Notes under the pieces: generated by a model
Told to the model about the DNA's origin: nothing
The model's input: the letters and a program-made list of their open reading frames with translations, nothing else
Databases searched by the model: none
In this document: piece by piece, positions 1-6,755 of the stretch
Layout: each line of letters opens with the position of its first letter
Numbering within the stretch: the first letter of the stretch is position 1
Translations under genes and position numbers: made by a program
Origin: Alphaproteobacteria bacterium
Lineage (GTDB): Bacteria > Pseudomonadota > Alphaproteobacteria > Sphingomonadales > Emcibacteraceae
NCBI GenBank assembly: GCA_030432815.1
Contig: JAUILB010000103.1
Location: forward strand, 1 to 8,777
Direction: 5' to 3'
DNA length: 8,777 bases

Positions 1-1
1 G

Positions 2-766
2 GACACGGTAAAATGGTCAGAAGATATTCTGGGTGTGCCGGTGATTGATCATTGGTGGCAAACGGAAACGGCTTGGTCTATATGTGCCAATTTTATGGGT
101 ATTGAACATTTACCTGTTAAATATGGGAGCCCAAGCAAGCCATCCCCGGGGTTTGATGTGCGAATATTAAGTGACGAAGGTAAGGAAATAGAGCCGGGCA
201 TATTGGGCAATATTGTTGTGAAAGAACCACTCCCGCCCGGAGCGATGTTAACGGTATGGCAGGATGACGAACGTTGTATCAACACCTATTTCAAAGAATT
301 TGAAGGGTTTTATTTAACGGGTGACGCCGGTTATAAGGATGAGGACGGTTATTTTTTCATCATGGGCCGTACCGATGACGTGATTAATGTTGCGGGACAC
401 CGGCTTTCGACAGGTGCGATGGAAGAAGTCCTTGCAACATTGCCCGAGGTAGCGGAATGTGCAGTTGTTGGCGTCGCTGATGAGCTTAAGGGACAGCAGC
501 CATATGGTTTTCTGGTGCTTAAAAGCGGTTGTGAGCGAGCGAATGAAGACATTATTTGCGACGCCATCGCCCGTATCAGAAATGAAATTGGTGCAGTTGC
601 CAGTTTTAAAAATGCAGTGATTGTAAAACGTCTTCCCAAAACGCGGTCAGGTAAAATTTTAAGACGGGTTATGGCCAGCATTGCGGAAAAAACGCCTTAT
701 ACTGTCCCCGCAACACTGGATGATCCAGATATTCTTGATGAAATTGAGCAGGCTTTATTTCCCTAA
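2..766 (+). CDS. prpE: Propionyl/acetyl-CoA synthetase, C-terminal part (5' end outside window)
   Basis: This is an acyl-CoA synthetase of the AMP-forming (ANL) superfamily, closest by eye to propionyl-CoA synthetase PrpE and its animal homologue ACSS3. Such enzymes turn a short carboxylate plus ATP and CoA into acyl-CoA and AMP in the cytoplasm. The frame is open from base 2, and the 254 visible residues are about 40% of the usual ~630. Visible motifs, in order: VPVIDHWWQTET (adenylate binding), YLTGDAG, the hinge-region GRTDDVINVAGHRLS, and the A10 motif LPKTRSGKILRR. The A10 catalytic lysine is codon 653-655, the site acetylated in Acs/PrpE relatives. The usual QTETGWPI appears here as QTETAWSI, so the acyl pocket may differ. 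The stop codon lies inside the 3' end of the opposing class V gene (12-bp overlap). A GTG at 35 is only an internal valine. Propionate versus another short acid cannot be settled from this part. Confidence 0.88.
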   Translation, partial: DTVKWSEDILGVPVIDHWWQTETAWSICANFMGIEHLPVKYGSPSKPSPGFDVRILSDEGKEIEPGILGNIVVKEPLPPGAMLTVWQDDERCINTYFKEFEGFYLTGDAGYKDEDGYFFIMGRTDDVINVAGHRLSTGAMEEVLATLPEVAECAVVGVADELKGQQPYGFLVLKSGCERANEDIICDAIARIRNEIGAVASFKNAVIVKRLPKTRSGKILRRVMASIAEKTPYTVPATLDDPDILDEIEQALFP

Positions 767-1984
767 AATATCATCAAGGGCAGCTATAAGCCTGTCCACT
801 TCTTCAAGTGTATTATAATGGGTAAGTGATACACGCACGGCACCGTTATCTTTGGTAATACCCAGAGCATCCCCTAACCTGCGTGCATGAAAATCGCCAA
901 AACGGATAGCAATTTTATATTTATCCATATCCAGGCATATTTTTTCGGGATCCTGCCCCTGCACTGTAAATGCGATGGTGGGAACACGTCTGGGATCGCG
1001 TCCATCTCTGATACCAAGTATTGTGCAGTCATTTCTTTTTCTAAGATAGGAAAGAAGCCGTTCACCGATGGCGGCTTCCTGTGCTTCTATATCCTTAAAG
1101 GCAGCTTCAATTTTTTTCCGCCTTGATCCTGTTTCCCCAGCCTGTTCACCTAATGACGCAAGGTAATCAACAATGGCACCAGAGCCATATGAAAGCTCAT
1201 AATTAGCATTACCGGGTTCCATTTTTGCCGGGATTTTGTCTCGCCCGTAAAAATAATGATAAAGGTTGTCCAGTTCTTTCATATGATCATAGCGGCAGTA
1301 TAAGGCAGCATGATGCGGGCCGTAGGTTTTATAAAGACTTAGCGCGTAAAAATCCACATTCCAGTCCTGAACATCGACCGCGCGGTGTGGTGCGTAAGCA
1401 ACAGCATCCACACAAATTTTGGCGCCACGATCATGTACAAATGATGCTATTTCTTTGATCGGGTTTATGGTGCCCAGTAAATTTGAAACATGGGTTACGG
1501 CAACAAGCCTTGTTTTTTCTGTCATCAATGCATCAAGCGCTTCCAGTTCCAGCTCATATGTTTCCTTGTTCATGGGCCAGAATTTGACGATGACGCCCCT
1601 TTCTTCAAGCCATGTCCACGGCCCTATATTGCTTTCGTGGTCGGTAATGGTGACAATGACTTCATCACCTGCCCTGAATTGATTGACCATGGCTTTGGAT
1701 AAAAACTGTAACAGGATAGTCGTCGATGGGCCAAAAACAATTTCTTCCGGGCGGCTTGCATTAAACAAGGTGGCAATGTCTGCACGGCCTTGCTGAAATG
1801 CAGCAAGCGCATCCTGTGAAATCTGATAACTACCGCCAAGCTGGACATTGTTTGAATAATAATATTCGCTGATCCGGTCCACTACGCCTTTCAGTATTTG
1901 TGACCCGCCCGCATTATCCATGAATATCCAGTCATTCTTAAGGGCGGGAAATTGTGCCCGTACATAATCCAAATCAAGTGCCAC
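755..1984 (-). CDS. Class V aminotransferase / cysteine-desulfurase-like PLP enzyme
   Basis: This 409-residue PLP enzyme has the SufS/NifS fold and resembles the cysteine-desulfurase-like family typified by Vibrio VC1184. Visible features: a histidine of the PLP-stacking type in DHESN (H116), the PLP-nitrogen aspartate in CVDAVAYAPH (D193), the Schiff-base lysine in SLYKTYGPH (K219), and a C-terminal VRVSLTHYNTLEEVDRL block with the probable carboxylate-binding R384. The loop that carries the catalytic cysteine in true group II desulfurases reads FGDFHARR, with His at that place, so sulfur transfer from cysteine is unlikely. Transamination, racemisation or beta/gamma-elimination on an amino acid is more plausible. 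The start is GTG at 1982-1984, chosen because AGGA lies 9 bp upstream and no in-frame ATG precedes it. It is the last gene of the minus-strand run, 31 bp after the ABC ATPase, and may process the amino acid imported or released by the upstream genes. Family assignment is firm; the reaction is not known. Confidence 0.88.
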   Translation of the reverse strand: MALDLDYVRAQFPALKNDWIFMDNAGGSQILKGVVDRISEYYYSNNVQLGGSYQISQDALAAFQQGRADIATLFNASRPEEIVFGPSTTILLQFLSKAMVNQFRAGDEVIVTITDHESNIGPWTWLEERGVIVKFWPMNKETYELELEALDALMTEKTRLVAVTHVSNLLGTINPIKEIASFVHDRGAKICVDAVAYAPHRAVDVQDWNVDFYALSLYKTYGPHHAALYCRYDHMKELDNLYHYFYGRDKIPAKMEPGNANYELSYGSGAIVDYLASLGEQAGETGSRRKKIEAAFKDIEAQEAAIGERLLSYLRKRNDCTILGIRDGRDPRRVPTIAFTVQGQDPEKICLDMDKYKIAIRFGDFHARRLGDALGITKDNGAVRVSLTHYNTLEEVDRLIAALDDILGK

Positions 1985-1993
1985 TTTAATATA

Positions 1994-1997
1994 TCCT
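1994..1997 (-). promoter_or_regulatory. Ribosome binding site deciding the GTG start of the class V gene
   Basis: On the minus strand the sequence reads AGGA, then a 9-base A+T-rich spacer, then GTG. This supports GTG rather than a later ATG as the start. The 31-bp gap after the ATPase stop shows no hairpin, so I infer continued transcription from the transporter genes. Confidence 0.55.
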
Positions 1998-2015
1998 ATA
2001 AATTATTTATTTAAA

Positions 2016-2753
2016 TCAATGCTTCAACACGGCTTTTAAAAAGCTTTTTGTTCTTTGTTCCTGTGGATCATCAAATATCTGCTTCGGTGTACCCTGTTCG
2101 ATGACCTGCCCGTCATCCATGAAAATGACCCTGTCAGCAACCTGCCTTGCAAACCCCATTTCGTGGGTTACCACAATCATGGTAACCCCGCTGGTCGCGA
2201 GTACTTTTATTACATCCAATACTTCACCGACCATTTCAGGGTCAAGAGCAGAGGTTGGTTCATCAAATAACAATACCTTTGGTTCCATAGCAAGAGCCCG
2301 TGCTATTGCGACCCGCTGTTGCTGACCACCGGAAAGCTGGGACGGGTATTTATTTGCCTGTGTTTCGATCCCTACTTTGGCAAGAAGTGCCCTTGCCGTT
2401 TTTTCGGCGGTCTTTTCATCTGTTCCTTTAACCCGCATTGGCGCGAGCATTATATTTTTAAGGATTGTTAGATGAGGGAACAGATTAAAATTCTGAAACA
2501 CCATTCCAACTTCGGCGCGCACGTCTTTCAGGTTTTTGCCTTTTTGCACCTTAATGCCATCTACGATAATTTCGCCGTCCGGATCATATTGTTCAAGCAG
2601 GTTTATACAGCGGATCATGGTTGATTTACCAGAGCCAGACGGTCCGATAACACAAATGACTTCCCCCTCATCTATATTCAGGTTGATCCCGGTCAGTGCT
2701 TTAAAACTGCCGTAATGTTTTTCAACATTTTTAAGTTCGATAAGTGTTGCCAT
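2016..2753 (-). CDS. Polar amino acid ABC transporter ATP-binding protein (GlnQ/AapP type)
   Basis: This cytoplasmic ATPase subunit powers the amino acid importer whose other parts lie just upstream. Its 245 residues are the normal length for the GlnQ/HisP/AapP family. All nucleotide-binding motifs are intact: Walker A GPSGSGKST (37-45), Q-loop Q87 in VFQNFNLFPHLT, ABC signature LSGGQQQR (140-147), Walker B LLFDEP (161-166), D-loop SALD and the H-loop histidine H197 in VVTHEMGF. The ATG overlaps the stop of the binding-protein/permease gene by one base (TAATG), which suggests translational coupling, and GGGAG lies 7 bases before the start. One ATPase gene with one permease gene suggests a homodimeric transporter (inference). 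Family is certain; substrate is set by the neighbouring binding domain. Confidence 0.95.
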   Translation of the reverse strand: MATLIELKNVEKHYGSFKALTGINLNIDEGEVICVIGPSGSGKSTMIRCINLLEQYDPDGEIIVDGIKVQKGKNLKDVRAEVGMVFQNFNLFPHLTILKNIMLAPMRVKGTDEKTAEKTARALLAKVGIETQANKYPSQLSGGQQQRVAIARALAMEPKVLLFDEPTSALDPEMVGEVLDVIKVLATSGVTMIVVTHEMGFARQVADRVIFMDDGQVIEQGTPKQIFDDPQEQRTKSFLKAVLKH

Positions 2754-4231
2754 TACCTGTCTCCCACTTTGAATTTTACTTCAAGCCGCGATACCCAAAG
2801 TACCAGCGGTAGAAGAAACGCAAGATATATAACAGCCGCAGCAATAAGGGGAGTCGGGTTTGCGGCCACGGCCTGTGCCTGTGTCGCCTGTTTAAGCAGA
2901 TCAGGCATCGCAACAACAGATGCGAGGGCCGTATCTTTGATCACATTGATACAGTTGTTGGTAAGTGGCGGGATAACGATTTTGATTGCCTGCGGCAGGA
3001 TCACATCTTTCATCATATCGCGGTAATTAAGACCGAGTGCCTGTGATGCTTCAAACTGGCCTTTTGGAATAGCTTCAATCCCTGCGCGGAATATTTCCGC
3101 CGTATAAGAGCCAGATACCAGCGTGAGTGTTACAGCGGCAGCGTAAAAAGGCGAAAGGCTTATCCCCACAAAAGGGAGGGCATAAAAAATAATGATAAGC
3201 AGTACAAGAAGCGGAATGGAACGGAATATGTCAATATAAACCTTGGCAATGATCTGAAAAGGAAGAAGCGCATAAAGCCGGACCAGAGCAACACCTAATC
3301 CAACGATAAGACCTGCGACAATCGCAAGGATGCCTAGTTGGATGGTTGTACCCAACCCGGCAATCAACATGGGGTATGTTTGCATGAAAACATCCATATT
3401 CAGGAACGTTTCCACAAAATTTGATGCAAGCTCCACATCGGGCATTGGCATTGACCTGACTTCAACGGTTGATGTGTTGTCTTCCGCAGGTATACCAAAC
3501 CATTTTGTATGTAGACCGTTAACAAAGCCTTCTTGTTTTAATGTGCTGATGACGGTATTCACATCAATGACAAGCGGGGCATTTTTTCCCATCATCAATG
3601 CATAACGCCCCCCTGTCGGGATGCGTTCAACGACTGCAAGGTTTGGTTTATCCCGGGTGTAATAAAGAAGAGCTGGAATGTCGCTGATATATCCTTTTAC
3701 CCGCCCAATAACCACGTCAAGCATGGCGGGGGCCAATCCTTCGTAGCGCCGAATTTCAGAGAAGCCGTATTTTTCCATATTCTCTGTCGCCCATATATCG
3801 CCCGTTGATCCGGTATCAACGGCAACAATTTGTCCTCTTAGATCATCAAGACTTTCGATACCGCTGCCGATCACAGTTGTAAGTGACTGATCACTGTCAT
3901 AATAAGGCTGAGTGAAGGAAACTGATTCGAGACGCCTGTCTGTAATGCCTATGGAGGAAATTGCAATATCGATACGGCCTGATTGAACAGCCGAAAAAAG
4001 ACCGTTAAAAGGAATATTGACGATTTCAACGTCACGACCAAGACGTTGGCCTATTTCATTCACAAGGTCAATTTCAAAACCGATAAAGCTGCCATCTGTA
4101 TCCTGAAATTCCCAGGGAACATTTCCGATGTTTGCGCCGACCAGAATTGCGCCTTCCCTTTCCTGCGCCGGTGAAAAAACAGGCAGAAACACTAATGCCA
4201 ATATAAAACATATGAGATTTTTTTTAAGCAA
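2753..4231 (-). CDS. Amino acid ABC transporter: fused periplasmic binding domain and permease
   Basis: One 492-residue polypeptide joins two subunits that are usually separate. Residues 1-22 look like a signal sequence (KK, then a hydrophobic run ending SPA). Residues ~27-247 are a family 3 solute-binding domain. It keeps the arginine that grips the ligand alpha-carboxylate (R100 in ITDRRLESVSFTQPYY) and the aspartate that grips the alpha-amino group (D184 in GYISDIPALLYY), so an amino acid or close analogue is the likely ligand. A ~35-residue linker leads to a HisM/GlnP-type permease domain (~284-485) with several hydrophobic segments and an EAA-type loop (EASQALG...ILPQA, 394-414) that contacts the ATPase. 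Gram-positive GlnP has the same binding-domain-then-permease order. The start is TTG at 4231-4229: an in-frame TAG lies three codons upstream, AGGA sits 9 bases before, and later starts would cut into the signal sequence. The gene overlaps the upstream lyase gene by 8 bp. Exact substrate unknown. Confidence 0.93.
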   Translation of the reverse strand: MLKKNLICFILALVFLPVFSPAQEREGAILVGANIGNVPWEFQDTDGSFIGFEIDLVNEIGQRLGRDVEIVNIPFNGLFSAVQSGRIDIAISSIGITDRRLESVSFTQPYYDSDQSLTTVIGSGIESLDDLRGQIVAVDTGSTGDIWATENMEKYGFSEIRRYEGLAPAMLDVVIGRVKGYISDIPALLYYTRDKPNLAVVERIPTGGRYALMMGKNAPLVIDVNTVISTLKQEGFVNGLHTKWFGIPAEDNTSTVEVRSMPMPDVELASNFVETFLNMDVFMQTYPMLIAGLGTTIQLGILAIVAGLIVGLGVALVRLYALLPFQIIAKVYIDIFRSIPLLVLLIIIFYALPFVGISLSPFYAAAVTLTLVSGSYTAEIFRAGIEAIPKGQFEASQALGLNYRDMMKDVILPQAIKIVIPPLTNNCINVIKDTALASVVAMPDLLKQATQAQAVAANPTPLIAAAVIYLAFLLPLVLWVSRLEVKFKVGDR

Positions 4232-5159
4232 TAGCCGCTATCCTGCTTTCAAGGCGGGAAAGAAGCCTATCCAGATCCGCCATGTCATCAGAAGACATGA
4301 CCGGTCCCGGTTCACGTACTTTTGCTGATTTTATCGCACCACGGCGCATAAGCGTTTCCTTTCGTACCGCGAGCCCGTACCCGGGTTGCTGTTCGTGTTT
4401 TACCAGTGGGAGATAGAGATCAAACAAATCTTCCGCACCGTCGATGTCGCCACCCGAGAATTTATTACAAACGCCCACCAGCATTTCAGGATAGGCAAAA
4501 CCGGTCATAGCCCCGTCAGCACCGCGGGCCAGTTCCTGCGGCAGGTAAAGACCACCATTCCCGCAAAGGATACTTATCCTGCGAAGCCCTTCTGCTTCTG
4601 ATCTACGGCGCAGTTCTGATATTTTATTTAATCCCGGCCAGTCTTCATGTTTCAGCATGACCATTTGCGGGACTTCGCGGATAATGTTCATCAGACAGTC
4701 AACAGACACAGGAGCATTTGTGACAAGCGGAAAGTCCTGATATATCATCGGGACAGATGAACCAAGAGCGCGATCAACGTCGGTAAAATAATTAAAAATT
4801 TTCTGATCATTATCAAGATCACTATAGGGGGCAATCATTACACCCGCGGCACCGGCATCCATTGCTGAATGGGATAATGAAACCAGTGCATTCATATTTT
4901 TATTACTGACACCAACAACGATGGGAACTCTGCCAGCAACACGGTTAATAACCCGGTTCATGAAGGCTTGTGATTCTTCCTGGGTTAATTTTTGCGCTTC
5001 TCCCATCATGCCGAGGATTGTGATGCCGCTTACACCTTTTTCCAGATAAAAGTCGGTTAAACTGTCTGTACTATCCATATCGATTGAGCTGTCATCCTTA
5101 AAAGGGGTTGCCGAAATAATATAAACGCCGGTCGCTTTTTCATTAAGTTTATTATTCAT
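4224..5159 (-). CDS. Dihydrodipicolinate synthase/N-acetylneuraminate lyase family protein
   Basis: This 311-residue TIM-barrel protein belongs to the DapA/NAL family, whose members form a Schiff base with pyruvate or another 2-oxo acid and carry out aldol, retro-aldol or dehydration chemistry in the cytoplasm. The Schiff-base lysine is K170 (MLKHEDWPG) and the catalytic tyrosine is Y140 (MIYQDFP). The N-terminal ATPFKDD and GEAQKLTQEE blocks are also typical. The double threonine of lysine-pathway enzymes (GTTGE) is replaced by GMMGE (51-52), and the arginine after the tyrosine that binds aspartate semialdehyde in true DapA is absent (YQDFPLVTN). Lysine biosynthesis is therefore unlikely; a catabolic aldolase or dehydratase fits better. 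The start is ATG at 5159-5157 with AAGGA 6 bases before it, and that site overlaps the stop of the upstream hydantoinase gene. It sits between the hydantoinase and the transporter in one operon. Substrate unknown. Confidence 0.9.
   Translation of the reverse strand: MNNKLNEKATGVYIISATPFKDDSSIDMDSTDSLTDFYLEKGVSGITILGMMGEAQKLTQEESQAFMNRVINRVAGRVPIVVGVSNKNMNALVSLSHSAMDAGAAGVMIAPYSDLDNDQKIFNYFTDVDRALGSSVPMIYQDFPLVTNAPVSVDCLMNIIREVPQMVMLKHEDWPGLNKISELRRRSEAEGLRRISILCGNGGLYLPQELARGADGAMTGFAYPEMLVGVCNKFSGGDIDGAEDLFDLYLPLVKHEQQPGYGLAVRKETLMRRGAIKSAKVREPGPVMSSDDMADLDRLLSRLESRIAAIA
4241..4244 (-). promoter_or_regulatory. Ribosome binding site deciding the TTG start of the transporter fusion
   Basis: On the minus strand AGGA is followed by 9 bases and then TTG (4231-4229). 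An in-frame TAG at 4240-4238 closes the frame just upstream, so TTG is the first usable start that keeps the whole signal sequence. The site lies inside the end of the upstream lyase gene, which suggests coupled translation. Confidence 0.6.
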
Positions 5160-5168
5160 GACAAATCC

Positions 5169-6632
5169 TTATAAAAATTCCGCGCCAAAGTTGGTTTTTG
5201 GGTTCATTTCCGATGGAAGCTTGCCGAGTGGTTTTGCGGCTTCGGGCCGTTCGCGTTTTAAATATTCGCCGGAACCTTTTTCGACTTTTAACTCGCCATC
5301 CTCAATCACAATACGTCCGCGACTGATTACAGTGGTTGGCCAGCCATTAGCGACCATTCCTTCATAGGGGGTATAATCCATATTATCGTGGATGGTTTCT
5401 GCTTTGATTTCTACCTGTTTTTCAGTATCCCATATGGCAAGATCAGCATCTGACCCTACGGCGATTGTTCCCTTTTTGGGATAAAGGCCATATGTTTTAG
5501 CCGCGTTGGTCGCTGTAACTTCGACAAAGCGGTGGATATCCATGCGGCCTGTTTGCACACCTTCTGAAAAAAGAAGCGGCATTCTAATCTCAAGGCCGGG
5601 GACACCATTTGCAATTTTATCAAATGTAGGGGTTGGGCCAGCGGCTAGTTTTCCTGTTCCATCGTATCGGTATGGCGCATGATCCGATGAAAAGACGGTG
5701 AAGGATCCATCGACCAGGCCGTCCCATATTGCCTCCTGTGAGCTCTTGTCACGGGGGGGTGGACTACAACAAAACATCGCGCCGTCCATGCCATCTTTAT
5801 CGAGATCATCAATGGTCAGAAATAAATATTGCGGACAGGTTTCACCATATATTTTTAGGCCGCGTTCCTGCGCCCGGCGAATTTCATTGAGGGCAGCTTC
5901 AGATGAAACATGGACAACCAGCATTGGTGTATCCAGAAGTTCGGCTAATGAAATGGCACGGTGGGTAGCTTCCTTTTCGGCGATACGGGCATGGGCAATC
6001 GCATGATATTTTGGTGCGCCCTTACCCTGATCCAGAAGCTTTTCTGTGATCCATCTGATCACATCATGGTTTTCCGCATGGATCATAACCATGGCCTGTT
6101 CACGTCTTGCAGCGGCAAGCACATTCAGAATTTCATAGTCGTCAAGTTTAAGGTCATCATAGGTCATATAGATTTTAAAAGAGGTAATTCCATCCTCGAT
6201 CATGGCGGGAAGTTCCTGTCCGATGATGGCATCAGAAGCGTCGGAAATGATCAGATGAAAACCATAATCTATTACTGATTTTGGTTTGGCACATGCCATA
6301 TAATCATCGACAACTTGTCTTAAACTTTGGCCGCGATGCTGTGCAGCAAATGGGATAATTGTGGTGGTGCCTCCGAAGGCTGCCGAGACAGAACCGCTAT
6401 AAAAATCATCGGCGGTCATTATGCCAGAAGAAGATTTTTGTTCGATATGACAATGTGCGTCAATGCCGCCGGGAAGAATTAACTTTCCGTCGGCATTGAT
6501 TTCTGAGGTGCCTTTTTCTGCGATCTCCCCAATTGTAACAATTTTGCCACATCTTATGCCAAGATCTTGTTTTAATTTGTTTTTTTCAGTAACTATGGTA
6601 CCATTTCTGATGATTAAATCGTAGTCCTGCAT
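5169..6632 (-). CDS. D-hydantoinase / dihydropyrimidinase-like amidohydrolase
   Basis: This cyclic amidase of the urease-related amidohydrolase superfamily opens hydantoin or dihydropyrimidine rings to N-carbamoyl amino acids in the cytoplasm, if it acts like its family. Its 487 residues match the usual 450-500. The binuclear metal site is complete: H60 and H62 (DAHCH), the probable carboxylated lysine K153 (SFKIYMTY), H185 (MIHAEN), H241 (VVHVSS) and D317 (SSDHAPY). Residues that hold the ring imide in this family also appear present: Y158, S290 in CCSPPPR and N342 in ANGVPG. It reads PFAAQHRGQSL after GGTTTI, a variant of the usual text there. The start is ATG at 6632-6630 with ACAGG upstream. 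It is the first gene of the five-gene minus-strand operon and is divergent from the GntR regulator. The hydantoin-racemase-family gene nearby supports a hydantoin-like substrate, but no carbamoylase is visible, so another cyclic amide is possible. Confidence 0.92.
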   Translation of the reverse strand: MQDYDLIIRNGTIVTEKNKLKQDLGIRCGKIVTIGEIAEKGTSEINADGKLILPGGIDAHCHIEQKSSSGIMTADDFYSGSVSAAFGGTTTIIPFAAQHRGQSLRQVVDDYMACAKPKSVIDYGFHLIISDASDAIIGQELPAMIEDGITSFKIYMTYDDLKLDDYEILNVLAAARREQAMVMIHAENHDVIRWITEKLLDQGKGAPKYHAIAHARIAEKEATHRAISLAELLDTPMLVVHVSSEAALNEIRRAQERGLKIYGETCPQYLFLTIDDLDKDGMDGAMFCCSPPPRDKSSQEAIWDGLVDGSFTVFSSDHAPYRYDGTGKLAAGPTPTFDKIANGVPGLEIRMPLLFSEGVQTGRMDIHRFVEVTATNAAKTYGLYPKKGTIAVGSDADLAIWDTEKQVEIKAETIHDNMDYTPYEGMVANGWPTTVISRGRIVIEDGELKVEKGSGEYLKRERPEAAKPLGKLPSEMNPKTNFGAEFL

Positions 6633-6642
6633 TTTATAACCT

Positions 6643-6681
6643 GTTAAATTTCAATTAAGGGAAATGGTTAAATTCAATTAA
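6643..6681. repeat. Near-identical A+T-rich direct repeat upstream of the hydantoinase gene
   Basis: GTTAAATTTCAATTAA at 6643-6658 recurs as GTTAAATTCAATTAA at 6667-6681, differing by one T. The copies start 24 bp apart and lie between the hydantoinase ATG and the palindromic operator array. They could be a second protein-binding site or part of the mRNA leader. Simple A+T richness could also give such a pair. Confidence 0.5.
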
Positions 6682-6684
6682 TAT

Positions 6685-6713
6685 TTGTCTTTGGTATTCA
6701 TTTGGTATACCAT
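6685..6713 (+). promoter_or_regulatory. Possible promoter of the regulator-racemase genes
   Basis: TTGTCT (6685-6690), a 17-base spacer and TACCAT (6708-6713) form a weak sigma-70-like promoter directed at the GntR gene. It overlaps the operator units, which would fit autoregulation. Each box matches consensus at only about four of six bases. Confidence 0.28.
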
Positions 6714-6723
6714 TGGTGCACCA
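6691..6723. promoter_or_regulatory. Three tandem 11-bp operator-like units in the divergent promoter region
   Basis: Three head-to-tail 11-bp units are seen: TTGGTATTCAT (6691-6701), TTGGTATACCA (6702-6712) and TTGGTGCACCA (6713-6723). The second holds the perfect palindrome TGGTATACCA (6703-6712). The third lies in a perfect 14-bp palindrome, ATTGGTGCACCAAT (6712-6725). The first is degenerate in its right half. FadR-subfamily GntR regulators typically bind TGGT-N-ACCA palindromes, and such a regulator is encoded 33 bp away. Centres are 11 bp apart, about one helical turn, so bound dimers would lie on the same DNA face. I infer that this array controls both the regulator-racemase genes and the hydantoinase operon. 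Confidence 0.78.
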
Positions 6724-6732
6724 ATTAATCAA
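6704..6732 (-). promoter_or_regulatory. Possible promoter of the hydantoinase operon
   Basis: On the minus strand TTGATT (6732-6727) is followed, after 17 bases, by TATACC (6709-6704). This is a fair match to sigma-70 -35 and -10 boxes. Its spacer and -10 box coincide with two operator units, so bound regulator would block it. The match is imperfect and other positions are possible. Confidence 0.35.
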
Positions 6733-6755
6733 GAGAGCATTTCAGAGGCTTTTTA

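Noticed and set aside
349..681. A 110-codon minus-strand open frame within the acyl-CoA synthetase
   Set aside because: It is an antisense shadow of conserved hinge and A10 motifs, with no family resemblance of its own.
734..778. Inverted repeat CTTGATGA (734-741) / TCATCAAG (771-778) at the convergent gene ends, as a bidirectional terminator
   Set aside because: The 8-bp arms are A+T-rich, the loop is 29 bases, and no U-run follows. Both arms are explained by similar DILD/DDIL codons at the two protein C-termini.
755..1984. Calling the class V gene sufS/iscS
   Set aside because: No cysteine sits in the active-site loop and no iron-sulfur assembly genes are nearby.
4224..5159. Calling the DapA-like gene the lysine-biosynthesis dapA
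   Set aside because: The TT pair and the substrate-binding arginine of true DapA are missing, and the neighbours are catabolic and transport genes.
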